A DNA stretch of 64,000 nucleotides from an uncultured Thermoguttaceae bacterium (GCA_937951625.1 CALFBP010000001.1:1-64000); one strand, 5' to 3'; positions 9,677-19,991 are shown, counted from the stretch's first letter. The notes: generated by a model not told the origin, from the sequence alone. Translations and numbers: made by a program.

Positions 9677-9712
9677 TGCATAAGGTTACCCTTTCGGTGC
9701 CTAAAAAGTCAA
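9677..9712 (-). promoter_or_regulatory. MerR/CueR-type promoter of the Cus operon
   Basis: Read on the minus strand, TTGACT (9712-9707) is followed after 18 bases by TAACCT (9688-9683) and TATGCA (9682-9677). The spacer contains a partial dyad, ACTTTTT...GAAAGGGT. The layout closely parallels the E. coli copA promoter controlled by CueR, where TTGACC and TAACCT are 19 bases apart. It lies about 90 bases upstream of the Cys-rich gene. No MerR-family regulator is encoded in this window. Confidence 0.6.
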
Positions 9713-10351
9713 TCCAACAAAAGACCGAAAGTCCAAACCTCCAACCAGCAAGTGGGGGGCTGGGCACGGGTTTGTCATAACTCATCTCCGAGAGGGGAAA
9801 AAACCCATTGAGCGGTGAACTTGGGAAGGCAGATCGCTGTCGGCTAAAGTCGGCGTTCAAGCGCAAAAATCGCGGCCAGATTTCCCGGCTTGCTTCCGGC
9901 GGCTCCATGATTTGGAGACAGGGACGCTCGGAACCTTCGTGACCGGGATATGCCTAATTTTGTCGAATCTAGCCTAACCTTTTAGGGGACGCGAAACCTT
10001 TTCCAATGGGCGTGGTTAGATTATTGACAAGGTGTGGAATGCTCGGTTAACCTGGAGGGCGTAGGCCCCCTAGCCACGGGGCCTAAGGCACCGAGCCAAC
10101 CCACCACGCCGCGAAAGGCGATTTTGCCCGCCTGAAACCTGCCCGCGGCCATCCAGGCAATCGTTTTTGTTCGGACACAAGACGCGACCAGGCTTTTGTT
10201 TTTACGTTGCCTCGACCTTTCTATCCCCGCGAGACCTTCCGTGTTGCCGCTTGGCCGGTGTTGAGGAGAGCCGCTAGGAACAGTTCGCGATACGCTTGGA
10301 TCGGGTAGTGCCGCGAGACCCAGATCGTCTTGCCTGAAGGAGGCTAGCTCG
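9713..10351. other. Intergenic stretch without a supported gene
   Basis: This is the divergent region between the copper operon and the RidA-like gene. Open frames here are short and Arg-rich with no motif. TTGACA at 10024-10029 could be a -35 box for the rightward gene, but no convincing -10 box follows. A good ribosome site, GAAGGAGG, lies just before 10352. Confidence 0.4.
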
Positions 10352-11659
10352 ATGGTTGACGACCGAAGCAAGGCTGGAGTAGAGTGTATTGCAGACCGCG
10401 TTAGGCGAACTCGTGCTGGTTATCTGCGAAGAGAAACGCTGCCGGGGGAACGCATGATTTGTCGCCAGTCGATTTCAGGGGTGGGCTGCTCGGTAGTCGA
10501 ACTCAACGGCGTCAGGCACGTTTTCGCCTCCGCGATTCCTCGGCGGGAGGGCTCGTTTGAGGAGCAAGTCGACGAGGCTCTGCGGATGATCCAAAGCGTG
10601 ACGGAGAGCGAAGGAGCACCCCGCTCCGTCGTCACGCAGACGGTCTTTCTCGCCGACGAGCAACTGCTGGGTCCTTGCCGCCAGATGCTGCGTGATTTCT
10701 ACGGCGAGCACCTGCCAGTTGTCACTTACGTTCCGCAGCACCCATGCGAAGGAACCCTGGTGGCGATGGAGGCGATGTGCGTGGGGGGTGGACCCGGCGA
10801 AGTCGAAATCCAACGCCACGGCGAGCAGGTGGTGATCACGCGGCACAGCGGCATCACTTGGACCCACGTTGGCCAGATCCTGCCGCGGACTCTAGAACAA
10901 GGCGTTTACGCCCGCTCAATCGACGGCTTCAATCAGATGCGCCAAATGCTGGCCCAAGTCAACGTGCGATTCGATCAGATCATCCGTACCTGGCTGTACC
11001 TGGGCGACATTGTCGGGCCGGAGGGGAATACCCAGCGCTATATGGAAATGAACCGGGCTCGCAGTGACTATTATGAGAACGTCCGTTTCCTCGCCCAGCA
11101 CGTTCCCTCGGGAGTGACCGAAAGGGTGTATCCGGCCAGCACCGGCATTGGTACGGACAGCCGCGACGTGCTTATGAGCTGCCTGGCGCTGAGCACGAAG
11201 CGCGAGGACATCGTGGCCTGCCCGTTGGAGAACCCCTTGCAAACATCGGCCTTCGACTACATGGCATGTTATGGGCCGAAGAGCCCGAAGTTTTCGCGGG
11301 CAATGGCCTTGACCACGGGCGGCTGCACGACGCTGCTCATTTCGGGGACGGCGAGCATCATCCAGTCCGAGAGCCAGCACATCGAGGACATCGAGGGCCA
11401 GACGCATCAAACGCTGGACAACATCGCGGCATTGATTTCCGATTCGAATCTGGCGCGGCACGGACTTCCCGGCCGCGGCGCCACACTCCGCGAGCTGGCC
11501 TCGGCCCGCGTCTACATCAAGCGCCAAGCTGATTTCGAGAAGACCCGCAAAGTCTGCGAAGAGCGCTTGGGCGACTTGCCGATCATCTACACCGTGGCCG
11601 ACGTCTGCCGTCCCGAACTCCTCGTTGAAATCGAGGGGATCGCCTTCGCGCAAAGCTGA
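10352..11659 (+). CDS. Tandem RidA-fold protein related to FkbO/Hyg5 chorismatases
   Basis: This 435 aa protein appears to hold two RidA (YjgF/YER057c) units. The middle, with VRFDQIIRTWLYLGDIVG and MEMNRARSDYY, and the segment LENPLQTSAFDYMACYGP, resemble the chorismatase/3-hydroxybenzoate synthase family (FkbO, Hyg5, XanB2), as does the C-terminal LLVEIEGIAFA. Such enzymes hydrolyse or rearrange chorismate to hydroxybenzoates or dihydrodienes. Whether this one keeps chorismatase activity cannot be judged by eye. The alternative is a RidA-like enamine/imine deaminase relative. The ATG at 10352 follows GAAGGAGG by 8 bases, which fixes the start. It stands alone, with no aromatic pathway gene next to it. 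Confidence 0.6.
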   Translation: MVDDRSKAGVECIADRVRRTRAGYLRRETLPGERMICRQSISGVGCSVVELNGVRHVFASAIPRREGSFEEQVDEALRMIQSVTESEGAPRSVVTQTVFLADEQLLGPCRQMLRDFYGEHLPVVTYVPQHPCEGTLVAMEAMCVGGGPGEVEIQRHGEQVVITRHSGITWTHVGQILPRTLEQGVYARSIDGFNQMRQMLAQVNVRFDQIIRTWLYLGDIVGPEGNTQRYMEMNRARSDYYENVRFLAQHVPSGVTERVYPASTGIGTDSRDVLMSCLALSTKREDIVACPLENPLQTSAFDYMACYGPKSPKFSRAMALTTGGCTTLLISGTASIIQSESQHIEDIEGQTHQTLDNIAALISDSNLARHGLPGRGATLRELASARVYIKRQADFEKTRKVCEERLGDLPIIYTVADVCRPELLVEIEGIAFAQS

Positions 11660-12479
11660 GACGGCGTCCAGGCGGGGCGACCAGGCGCGGATCCGGGAAA
11701 AACAGTTGGCCGCGATGCGACTGCTCGACTGTCGTCCTCCAGGGAACACGCTGGCGAGGAATCGCCGCATGCCCGCTGAAACGCGAGTTGAGACACCAGG
11801 GGCGGTTCCTCAGTCCATGCCCAGGATCGAATGGTGTTGTAACCCTGGGTAAAGACCAGTCAGACCCGTTTCGAGCACTGAACTCAAACAGCTTGCTGAT
11901 CCCGGTGCCTTGTCACCCGACGGCTTAGTTTGGTGCGAAGGAATGGCCCCACGGATGCCTGTCCGGCGCTTCAAAGGTCTGTTTGACCACGATGCTGCGT
12001 CGGTCGAGGGAGCCCCAAGGAGTCGGTATTGGGCAGTCCCCCGGTTTGAAAAAGGATTGGGCAGGGTCCCGCTTTCCAACCAAAACAGATCCGGAAGACC
12101 GCCCTCGCTCGCGACCAGCGAGCTGCAAACATTTCAGCGGGCGAGAGAAGAGCAGACTATCCCCGGTGGCTTGCGCGCGGAAAGCACGGCTGTCGTTTTT
12201 GTAAATGTTCACAGGCGGTGAGTGCGAAAGTGGACAAACCCATTGCGCACCCTTTGCCGCCAAAATCAGTACAATCTCCGGGAAGGCAATCCGTTTTTTC
12301 TCTTTCAAGTCGCAAAACCTGGAATTCTGGGCGCGTCTGTGGTAACTTCATAAGTAGCGTCAGGCAGGCGTTTGCGGGGCGGGCGACCGCGGGGAGGCGG
12401 CCCACTTCACGCCGTGGCTCCTTGGATGCTTGTCTCAGTTTCGCCACGGCGTCCCTGGATTTCAGCGAGGTGCGGCGGC
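11660..12479. other. 820-base intergenic stretch, nothing recognised
   Basis: Frames on both strands are short, Arg-rich and without motifs. The last part is the leader of the kinase gene. I see no RNA gene or clear terminator. Confidence 0.4.
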
Positions 12480-14090
12480 ATGGTCATGGCCAGAGTGAAG
12501 GCCGATCATTTCCTGGACCTTGCGCGGAAGAGCGGGTTGGTCGATCCTGACCAACTCGACCGATTCCTGGCCGGACTTCGCGACCAGCGCGGCGGCGAAA
12601 CTTTCGACGACGCGGAGCAGATCGCCTCGGGATTGGTCGCGTCGGGCCTGATGACGCGGTGGCAAGCCGACCAGATCCTGCTTGGGCGCTACAAAGGCTT
12701 TTTTCTGGGCAAGTACAAGCTGCTAAGCCATTTGGGCAGCGGCGGCATGAGCCACGTCTACCTCGCCGAGCATCCGCTTTTGCAGCGGCGCGTGGCCATC
12801 AAAGTGCTTCCCAAGAGCCGGGTGAACGATTCTTCCTACCTGGCCCGATTCCGCCGCGAGGCCCAGGCGATCGCCGCCCTGGACCACCGCAACATCGTCC
12901 GGGCGTACGATATCGACAACGTCAACGACATCCATTACCTGGTGATGGAATACGTCGAAGGCTGCGACCTCCAGACGCTCGTAAGCAAGGAGGGGGTTCT
13001 CGACTACGCCCGGGCCGCGGACTATATCCGCCAGGCGGCCGAGGGCTTGGAGCACGCCCATCAGGCGGGCCTGATCCATCGCGACGTCAAGCCCGCCAAT
13101 CTCCTCCTGGACCAACACGACGTAGTCAAGGTCTTGGACCTGGGATTGGCCCGATTCACCGGAGAGGATCGCGCCTCGCTCACCTTGGCTTACGACGAGA
13201 ATGTGCTGGGAACGGCCGATTATCTGGCCCCGGAACAGGCGATCGACAGCCACGGGGTGGACGCGCGGGCGGACATCTACAGTTTGGGGTGCTCGCTGTA
13301 CTTTCTGCTGACCGCCCGCCCGCCTTTCCCTGAGGGCACGCTGCCCCAGCGGCTGATGATGCATCAGAAAAGCCCGCCCCCCGACATTCGCAAGTGGCGA
13401 CCCGACGCGCCAGAAGACCTCCTCGAAATCTGCTTGAAAATGATGGCGAAAAAACCCTCCGCTCGATATCAGTCGGCCCAGGAGGTTGCTGACGCCTTGG
13501 CGGATTGGCTTCGGGCGCACGGGCATAGTTTCGATTCGTCGATCCTCGGGGGAGGCTCGTCGGGCCGCTTGCCACGGATCACGCCCGAAACGAGTTCGCA
13601 GAAGGGAGACACGTCGGCGGGTCGTCAAAGGTCGTCGAGCCTTCGCGCGGCGTTGGCGGCGGCCACGAGCGAAAGCGGCGTGCTCCGCGCGGAGCCTCTT
13701 GAAGAACCCCAACCCACCGCCAATCGGACGCCCCCCCCTTCAGGCAGCGGGACCCCTAAGGTTCCCCCAGACAGTAAAAAGTCGAAGTCGCCCTCTGGCA
13801 GTGGCCAACAGAAGGCGCTTCCGCGGGCGGCGCCGCTCGAACCGCATAAGGAAAAGCCTCCCCTTCCCACCGCCATGCCCTTGGACCAGCCGAGCGATCC
13901 CTTGGCGGAATTGATAGGCCAAATCGCGGCGCCAACCGCCATAGGGCCGAAAAGCAGCCTAGCAGCTTCGAGCACCACGAGCGTTGGCCGGCGACGATCC
14001 GGCACCCCCTGGTGGCTTTGGGCCGTGATTGCCGCGGGGGGTTTGTTGGCCGTCGTGCTGATCCTCCTGGGGGTGCTACTATCGCTGTAA
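12480..14090 (+). CDS. Membrane-anchored Ser/Thr protein kinase (planctomycete type)
   Basis: This 536 aa protein kinase has a short N-terminal region ([19 protein letters not shown]), as is common in planctomycete kinases. The catalytic domain covers about residues 80-345: glycine loop [13 protein letters not shown] lysine in VAIKVLPKS, catalytic [14 protein letters not shown] in place of DFG, and the activation segment end [11 protein letters not shown] long Pro/Ser-rich linker leads to one C-terminal membrane helix ([20 protein letters not shown]), so the kinase domain should face the cytoplasm. No PASTA or WD sensor domain follows. The start ATG GTC ATG at 12480 is chosen over upstream codons because the extra residues are Arg/Pro-rich. 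The target is unknown. Confidence 0.93.
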   Translation: MVMARVKADHFLDLARKSGLVDPDQLDRFLAGLRDQRGGETFDDAEQIASGLVASGLMTRWQADQILLGRYKGFFLGKYKLLSHLGSGGMSHVYLAEHPLLQRRVAIKVLPKSRVNDSSYLARFRREAQAIAALDHRNIVRAYDIDNVNDIHYLVMEYVEGCDLQTLVSKEGVLDYARAADYIRQAAEGLEHAHQAGLIHRDVKPANLLLDQHDVVKVLDLGLARFTGEDRASLTLAYDENVLGTADYLAPEQAIDSHGVDARADIYSLGCSLYFLLTARPPFPEGTLPQRLMMHQKSPPPDIRKWRPDAPEDLLEICLKMMAKKPSARYQSAQEVADALADWLRAHGHSFDSSILGGGSSGRLPRITPETSSQKGDTSAGRQRSSSLRAALAAATSESGVLRAEPLEEPQPTANRTPPPSGSGTPKVPPDSKKSKSPSGSGQQKALPRAAPLEPHKEKPPLPTAMPLDQPSDPLAELIGQIAAPTAIGPKSSLAASSTTSVGRRRSGTPWWLWAVIAAGGLLAVVLILLGVLLSL

Positions 14091-14108
14091 CGGCCGTGCC
14101 GCGGGGGA

Positions 14109-15395
14109 TCAGGCCATCTCCGTCCATCGATAGCGGACTTCCCCGCCCACAATCACCGCCCAGGCCCGGCCCTTCAGCTCCATGCCCGCGAACGGCGTAT
14201 TGCGGCTCTTGGACCGGAATTTGCTTGGATCCACCCGCCAAATTCGATCGGGATCGATAATCGTGATGTCGGCCTCGGCGCCGATGGCGAGGGTCCCCTT
14301 GGGGATGCCGAGAATTCTTGCTGGGTTGATGGTCATGGCGGCCAAGGCAGTGTTCCAGTCCAGGCGGCCCGGTTCGATCAGCTTGGTGATCACCAACCCC
14401 AACGCGGTTTCCAGACCGACCACGCCGAAGGGGGCGCGGTCCAACTCCTGCATTTTCTTTTCTTCGGCGTGGGGGGCGTGATCGGTGGCGATGACGTCGA
14501 TCGTACCGTCGGCGAGGCCGGCAATGATCGCCTCCACGTGATCGCGGCTGCGCAACGGCGGATTCATCTTGAAGTTCGAATTGAACGATCGCAGGCACTC
14601 GTCGGTGAGGGTGAAATGGTGGGGAGTGGCCTCGGCGGTGACGCGCACCCCACGTCGCTTCGCCCGACGGAGGATCTCCACCGAGCCCGCCGTGGAGACG
14701 TGCATCACGTGCAGCCGCCCGCCCGTCGCCTCGGCCAGGGCGATGTCGCGGCTGACCATCACGTCTTCGGCGGCAGTGGGGAGACCGGGGAGTCCGAGGA
14801 CCAACGAGACCAGGCCTTCGTGCATGACTCCCCGCTGGGTCAATTCGCGGATCTCGGCGTGGCTGAGCACCGGCTTATCGAACATGCGGCAGTACTCGAA
14901 CGCGCGGCGCATCAATTCCGGGTCGAACACTGGGGCGCCGTCATCGGAAAAGGCCACGGCGCCAGCGGCGACGAGCTGACCGATTTCGGCCAACTCCTTA
15001 CCCTCCCGATTGCGGCTCACACAGCCCACCACGACCACATGGCAGTGGTTGGCCCGAGCCGCCTGATGGAGGACGAACTCGACGGCGCTTTGGCTGTCGA
15101 TTGGGGGATCGGTATTGGGCATGCAGGCGACGGTGGTGAACCCGCCCGCCAAGGCGGCCGCCGTGCCGGTCTCGATCGTCTCGTCCTCTTCCCGGCCCGG
15201 CTGCCGCAGATGGACGTGCATGTCGATCAGCCCTGGCGCCACGATCTTGCCCGAGGCGTCTAACACCACCTCGTCGCCCCGGGGAATGGCGTCGTAAGCG
15301 GCGATGCGGCCGTTTTCCACCAGAATGCTGGCCACACGATCCATCGATTGGCTAGGATCGATGACGCGGCCGTTTTGGATCAAGAGTCTAGGCAT
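14109..15395 (-). CDS. pyrC: Dihydroorotase, class I
   Basis: This enzyme closes carbamoyl aspartate to dihydroorotate, the third step of pyrimidine synthesis. It has 428 aa with the amidohydrolase metal motif DMHVHLRQPG near residue 60. Other metal and substrate residues appear in LSHAE, MHVSTAG, EATPHHF and ATDHAPHAEEEK-like segments (IATDHAPHAEEKK). FSDDGAPV offers the bridging aspartate of the subtype in which Asp replaces carboxylated lysine. The gene converges on the kinase with only 18 bases between stop codons. No pyrB is adjacent, although class I enzymes often pair with it. Confidence 0.96.
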   Translation of the reverse strand: MPRLLIQNGRVIDPSQSMDRVASILVENGRIAAYDAIPRGDEVVLDASGKIVAPGLIDMHVHLRQPGREEDETIETGTAAALAGGFTTVACMPNTDPPIDSQSAVEFVLHQAARANHCHVVVVGCVSRNREGKELAEIGQLVAAGAVAFSDDGAPVFDPELMRRAFEYCRMFDKPVLSHAEIRELTQRGVMHEGLVSLVLGLPGLPTAAEDVMVSRDIALAEATGGRLHVMHVSTAGSVEILRRAKRRGVRVTAEATPHHFTLTDECLRSFNSNFKMNPPLRSRDHVEAIIAGLADGTIDVIATDHAPHAEEKKMQELDRAPFGVVGLETALGLVITKLIEPGRLDWNTALAAMTINPARILGIPKGTLAIGAEADITIIDPDRIWRVDPSKFRSKSRNTPFAGMELKGRAWAVIVGGEVRYRWTEMA

Positions 15396-15703
15396 CGCGC
15401 GCTCCCAAAACGGTCCTCCCTATCCCCGACCTGTGCCAGGGCCGTAACCAAAACAGATGCCAAGATTCACCCTCCGCCGCGGCTGCAAGGCGCCTCTTGC
15501 CAAGGGTCAGTCTTTCGGGTGTTTTCCCCTGATTAGCAGTGACCACGCAACGGATCGCCCAACAGCTTAACACGGTAAGAAGCCATTACCAAGCCGGGGG
15601 CGCATCCCTGCCTGTTGAAACGTGCGCACAAATCGCGCAGATCATTCAAACAGGCAGCCTCGAGTGCTTTGTCCCAGCTTAACTTCGGGACAGAAACAGA
15701 AAA
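15396..15703. other. Intergenic stretch between rpoD and pyrC
   Basis: I see no gene. A small hairpin pairs TGTCCC (15670-15675) with GGGACA (15687-15692), just before the larger palindrome at 15704. Both lie downstream of rpoD on its strand and upstream of pyrC. Confidence 0.4.
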
Positions 15704-15770
15704 GGGGGGACAAACACCTTTTGCGGAGCTCGCCCTGAGGGCGCTTCGCACCAAAGGCGTCTGTCCTCCC
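15704..15770. repeat. Long imperfect palindrome (REP-like)
   Basis: The left arm 15704-15729 pairs with the right arm 15743-15770 with a few mismatches and small bulges. The centre CGCCCTGAGGGCG (15731-15743) is itself nearly palindromic, giving a hairpin of about 67 bases. It lies 76 bases past the rpoD stop codon. It may be a dispersed palindromic repeat and may also act as a transcription end. Confidence 0.7.
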
Positions 15771-15845
15771 ACCTGAGAGCAATGTTACATGTTAGCTGTC
15801 ACCCAACGGCAATCCGCCTCCGCGGCGGTTGCGGGACACGAATCG

Positions 15846-17411
15846 TCAATCGAGGAACCCGACCAGTTCTTGGCTCCGGCAGGGCTGTTGGAGCTTACGC
15901 ACGGCCTTGGCTTCGATCTGGCGAATCCGCTCGCGCGTGACCTTGAAGATGTGGCCCACCTCTTCCAAGGTGTAGCTGTAGCCGTCGCCCAAGCCGTAAC
16001 GCAGCTTAATAATCTCCCGCTCGCGGTAGCTCAACGTCTTGAGCACTTTATTGATGCGGCGGCGGAGCATCTCTTGGGTAGCGCCGGCGGCGGGGTTTTC
16101 AGCGGAGCCATCGGGCAAGAGATCGCCAAAGTGACTGTCCTCGCTGTTCCCCACCGGGCGGTCGAGGCTGATCGGGTAACGACTCATGGCCATCACGCGG
16201 CGGGCCTCGTCGAGGCAGGTGTCGCTGGCTCGGGCGGTTTCCTCCAGCGTGGGTTCGCGGCCCAGGTCTTGGAGCAGCTTGCGCGACACGTTCCGCACGC
16301 GGGACATGGTCTCGACCATGTGGACGGGGATGCGAATCGTGCGGCTCTGGTCGGCCACTGCCCGGGTGATCGCCTGGCGAATCCACCACGTGGCGTAAGT
16401 GCAGAACTTGAACCCCCGGCGGTACTCGAATTTGTCCACCGCGCGCATCAGACCGGCGTTGCCCTCCTGAATCAAATCCAGGAAGCTCAAGCCTCGATTG
16501 CGGTACTTTTTGGCGATCGAGACGACCAAGCGCAGGTTGCCTTCCGACAATCCCCGCTTGGCCTCTTGATATTGGGCATAAATCTCCTTCAAATACCGCA
16601 CCCGATTGCGGAGGCTGGTGGGCGTCTCTTGGGTGGCGCGGAGGATTTTTCGGAACTCGGCGACCAAGGGCTCGCGGTCCTTGGCCGGGAGCCCGGCATT
16701 CTTGTGTTCCTGGATGCGGGCCTTGAGTTCATCGACGCGCTGACTGAACTCTTCGAGCATCTTGATCATCGGTTCGAGGCGTTGGGTTCGCAGCCCCAAT
16801 TCCTCGACCAGAAGCACGGCGCGGCGTCGTCCGCGTCCTAGCCGCCGCCACGCCGCCCGCCGCTCGCCCCACGGCCGCGATTTACTCGTGGCGATGTTAT
16901 AGTCCCGGCGGTTCCGCCTCAACAGCACGGCCAACGTGGCCAAATTGTGCGGCAAACGCCCTAGGATCTGTTCCTTCTCCAGGTGGTCGGTCACGGAGAC
17001 TTGGACCGTGCGGTCGAAGGGCAATTCGCCCTCGTGGACCCGCCGCAACGTGCGGACAATCTGCTGGATCACGTAATCGCATTCCACCAGCTTGCGGCGA
17101 AACTTCGCCCGCGTCACTTCGATCTGCTTGGCCAGGGCGATCTCCTGCTGCCGGGTGAGGAGCGGGATTTCGCCCATCTGCGTCAAATACATGCGGACCG
17201 GATCATCCGACCAAGAGTCCAGGTCCTCACTCAAAAGATCGTCCAGCCCCGCATCGACCTCAAAATCCTCAGTCTCCAGGTCCTCGACCGCGTCGTCCAA
17301 ATCGGTGTCGATATCCAAGACCTCCTCAGCCTTTTCATCGAGATCGATTTCGTCTTCGGGTTGGACCGCAATCTCCTCCAAATCATCGATCAAAGCGTCA
17401 GCGTCGAACAA
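15846..17411 (-). CDS. rpoD: RNA polymerase primary sigma factor (sigma-70/SigA)
   Basis: This housekeeping sigma factor directs RNA polymerase to promoters. In 521 aa it has a very acidic N-terminus, region 1.2 ([22 protein letters not shown]), region 2 ([27 protein letters not shown], then the [15 protein letters not shown] segment), region 3 and region 4 ([34 protein letters not shown]). The region 2 and 4 signatures are typical of group 1. The start codon is TTG at 17411, preceded by GGGAGGGAG with 7 bases between. The first in-frame ATG would delete the acidic region and enter region 1.2, so TTG is favoured. Confidence 0.95.
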   Translation of the reverse strand: MFDADALIDDLEEIAVQPEDEIDLDEKAEEVLDIDTDLDDAVEDLETEDFEVDAGLDDLLSEDLDSWSDDPVRMYLTQMGEIPLLTRQQEIALAKQIEVTRAKFRRKLVECDYVIQQIVRTLRRVHEGELPFDRTVQVSVTDHLEKEQILGRLPHNLATLAVLLRRNRRDYNIATSKSRPWGERRAAWRRLGRGRRRAVLLVEELGLRTQRLEPMIKMLEEFSQRVDELKARIQEHKNAGLPAKDREPLVAEFRKILRATQETPTSLRNRVRYLKEIYAQYQEAKRGLSEGNLRLVVSIAKKYRNRGLSFLDLIQEGNAGLMRAVDKFEYRRGFKFCTYATWWIRQAITRAVADQSRTIRIPVHMVETMSRVRNVSRKLLQDLGREPTLEETARASDTCLDEARRVMAMSRYPISLDRPVGNSEDSHFGDLLPDGSAENPAAGATQEMLRRRINKVLKTLSYREREIIKLRYGLGDGYSYTLEEVGHIFKVTRERIRQIEAKAVRKLQQPCRSQELVGFLD

Positions 17412-18092
17412 AGCAACACTCCCTCCCTCAGAGACTTGATGCGTCCAGACGGCCCTTCAACAATCAGGCGGTAATGGGTAAACCCAAAAATTGTACCACC
17501 GATTCCTCGCCCCAACGGGCTAACCCAACATTTGGCAAGAAATTCGTTCTAAGCAGAGTTCACTGAGGCCAGCCCCAAACTCCACCAACCCGGCTCCTGG
17601 TTCCGCGAATTGACACGCCCCTGTCGTCGCCAAAGCAAGATCTTCAATCAACGCGCGCACTCTCTCAACCTCTCGGGAACAAAGTCCCTTCAACAAATCA
17701 ATCCACCACGGCGGAACTTCACGGCACGGAGCGGTTGGCAGACTCGCTCGCCCTCGGTGCTTTAATAAGGCGGGAAGCACCACGCTTTCTCACCCGTGTG
17801 CCTCATTGGCCGAGGCTCGATTATCGAGGACGCAGCAATTAATTTTAATCAAACAATTCGCCAAGTCCAGCGGCCGCTTTATCTTCTCGCAATCCTTTTT
17901 CGCTCCACGCAAACCAGTTTCCCACTTCTTGCGTAGAACTAACTAAGCGATAAGGGTACGATATATCTGGTAATATGGGAGCTTTGGGGTATTTGGGTTC
18001 ACACCCCTTTTCACGCATGGTGAGTTGCTCTTTCAATTGAGACGGGCGACGGTATCCGGTGGTTCATCAGTTTTTCGATTTCGGAGCCGCTT
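17412..18092. other. Intergenic stretch with two weak small frames
   Basis: Two minus-strand frames could be small genes but are not supported. One is 17520-17783 (87 aa, GTG start, contains PPWWIDLLKG). The other is 17845-18036 (63 aa, TTG start or ATG at 18018, contains ISYPYRLVSSTQEVGNWFAW). The second has a protein-like composition and lies in an AT-richer patch. Neither has a clear ribosome site. The start of the stretch holds the rpoD leader. Confidence 0.35.
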
Positions 18093-18605
18093 GTGAGTTC
18101 GCAATACTTACTCCCCTGTTCGTGTGGACGGCGACTCCCCGTCGACCTCTCCCAGGCTGGAAATCTTATTCGATGTGAGTGCGGAGAACAGCAGGAAGTC
18201 CCGACGCTCCTCCGTTTGAAGCAGCTTGAGCCTGCCGGCAGCAACCAGGCGTCGCGGATCGGATCGCAGGAGTCGAGTTGGGGCACGCGGCATCGCATTG
18301 CTTTCGTCGGGGCCTTGGCCTGCCTGGCGGGGCTTATTTTGGCCATCGGATCCTTTGCCACGCGCCCCCGGATCATCGACGTCGCCGAATACCCGCCCAT
18401 AGCCACGTTGCAGCTTTGGGAATCGCTCAAGCAGGGCATCGACCTGCCGCCTGCGCCCTTGGAAGTCGCGCTCTTCTCGCGGATCCACTGGCATCACCGC
18501 TGGACCCTCGCCGGCTTGGTGGTTGCGGTCGTGGGGGCGGCGGCAATGATTGTTTCGCTTGCCCTGGGACATCGCTCTCTTGCCCGACGACCCCCGTCGG
18601 TTTAG
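18093..18605 (+). CDS. Zinc-ribbon membrane protein, function unknown
   Basis: This 170 aa protein begins with a short zinc-ribbon-like unit (LPCSCGRRLPVDLSQAGNLIRCECGEQ gives CxC...CxC spacing) and then has two membrane helices (RIAFVGALACLAGLILAIGSF and LAGLVVAVVGAAAMIVSLAL) with a loop of about 50 residues. The unit resembles the CxCG...CxCG heads found on many planctomycete proteins. I do not recognise the family. The start is a GTG, placing the cysteines close to the terminus. It may precede chrA in one transcript, 216 bases away. Confidence 0.65.
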   Translation: MSSQYLLPCSCGRRLPVDLSQAGNLIRCECGEQQEVPTLLRLKQLEPAGSNQASRIGSQESSWGTRHRIAFVGALACLAGLILAIGSFATRPRIIDVAEYPPIATLQLWESLKQGIDLPPAPLEVALFSRIHWHHRWTLAGLVVAVVGAAAMIVSLALGHRSLARRPPSV

Positions 18606-18821
18606 AGTGTTGCGAACGTGCTCTGACGGTTTCATCACGCCGTGCCAACTCAGCAGTAAGCCTTCTCCGCGCGAGGGTGGCGGACCTTATTTCTGGCAAT
18701 TTTTTTCGACCCCCAATCTCCCGAGTCAAATGTTGAGCAGGCGTGGAATCCTTCTTGAACGCGAGTTGGGTTAGCTCGGCGCAGGCATCTACCTGCCCGC
18801 CTCGTTGACTGGGAACCGACG

Positions 18822-19979
18822 ATGCCCCAGCGGCTCAAGGAATTGGCCTGGTTGTTTCTCAAGTTGGGGACCGTCAGTTTCGGTGGCCCGGCGGCGCACC
18901 TTGCCGTGATGGAGGACGAAGTCGTTCACCGCCGGGCGTGGCTCCCACGCGAGCAATTCCTCGACCTGATGGCGGCCACGCAGTTGATCCCAGGGCCAAA
19001 CTCTCTGGAAATGACCGCGTACGTGGGGTTCCGCAGGGCGGGTCTCCTTGGGGCGGTGGTGGCGACCGCATCTTTCGTGCTGCCAGCGGCGATGCTGACG
19101 GCTTTGTTGGCCTGGATCTACCAGCGCTACGGCGCGTTGCCCGATGTCGAGCCGTTCTTGCGCGGAGTGAAGCCGGCGGTCTTGGCGATCATTGTGGCGG
19201 CCGTCACACGCCTCGGCAGGACCGCGATCAAGAACTGGCGGACCGGGTTGATCGCTTTGACGGTAGTCGCCGCGGCCGCGCTGGGCCAGAACGAAATTGT
19301 CGTTTTAACGGTGGCGGGAGTGGCGGGAGCGATTTTTTTGGGCATCGCCCAGGGCCACGCCAAGCCGCCTTCCCCGGTCGCGCCCCCAGCGTGCGGCACG
19401 GGCATTTTCACCGCAAGCACGTCGGCAATGGCCGGGGCGTCGGTCGCCGCAGGTGCGGGCGCAAGCATCTCCGCTTGGCAGGTTGGCCTGTATTTTCTCA
19501 AAGTGGGCGCAGTGCTTTATGGCACGGGCTACATCCTGGCCGCGTATCTCCGCGGGGGACTCGTGGGGCAAGGCTGGTTGACCGAGCAGCAACTTCTCGA
19601 CGCGCTGGCCGCCGGTCAGGTGACGCCGGGACCGCTGATCACCACGGCCACGTTCGTCGGCTTCCTGCTCGCCGGACCCGGCGGCGCGGCCGCCGCCACC
19701 GTGGGCATCATCCTACCCGGTTTCCTCGTGGTCCTTCTGACCCAGTCTTGGATCGCTCGGTTGCGTCAATGGCCGTGGTCATCGCGGTTTTTGGACGCGG
19801 TCAACGCCGCCTCCATCGGCCTGACCGCCGTGGTGGTCGTTTCCCTGGCCCGCTCCACGCTAGTGGATTGGCAGACCTGGCTCATCGCCGCCTTGGCCGC
19901 CTGGGCCGTATTCCGCTGGCAGGCCCCCGTGGCCCTATTGGTTTTTGGCGGCGGTCTGGTCGGGTTCCTGATCGCGTGA
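18822..19979 (+). CDS. chrA: Chromate transporter, ChrA family (two-domain)
   Basis: ChrA exports chromate from the cytoplasm using the proton gradient. The 385 aa protein has two homologous CHR halves. Each starts with a KLG-type motif (FLKLGTVSFGGPAAHLAVME and FLKVGAVLYGTGYILAAYL) and contains a PGP signature (TQLIPGPNSLEMTAYVG and GQVTPGPLITTATFVG). About ten membrane helices are visible. An Ala/Ser-rich linker joins the halves near residues 185-215. No ChrB regulator is adjacent. A weak hairpin follows the stop codon. Confidence 0.94.
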   Translation: MPQRLKELAWLFLKLGTVSFGGPAAHLAVMEDEVVHRRAWLPREQFLDLMAATQLIPGPNSLEMTAYVGFRRAGLLGAVVATASFVLPAAMLTALLAWIYQRYGALPDVEPFLRGVKPAVLAIIVAAVTRLGRTAIKNWRTGLIALTVVAAAALGQNEIVVLTVAGVAGAIFLGIAQGHAKPPSPVAPPACGTGIFTASTSAMAGASVAAGAGASISAWQVGLYFLKVGAVLYGTGYILAAYLRGGLVGQGWLTEQQLLDALAAGQVTPGPLITTATFVGFLLAGPGGAAAATVGIILPGFLVVLLTQSWIARLRQWPWSSRFLDAVNAASIGLTAVVVVSLARSTLVDWQTWLIAALAAWAVFRWQAPVALLVFGGGLVGFLIA

Positions 19980-19991
19980 ACTGCCCAGGTC

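Noticed and set aside
12723-13712. 329-codon minus-strand frame opposite the Ser/Thr kinase
   Set aside because: The kinase motifs are intact on the plus strand, and the antisense product has no recognisable fold.
15789-16841. 350-codon plus-strand frame opposite rpoD
   Set aside because: It is antisense to conserved sigma regions 2-4 and has no domain of its own.
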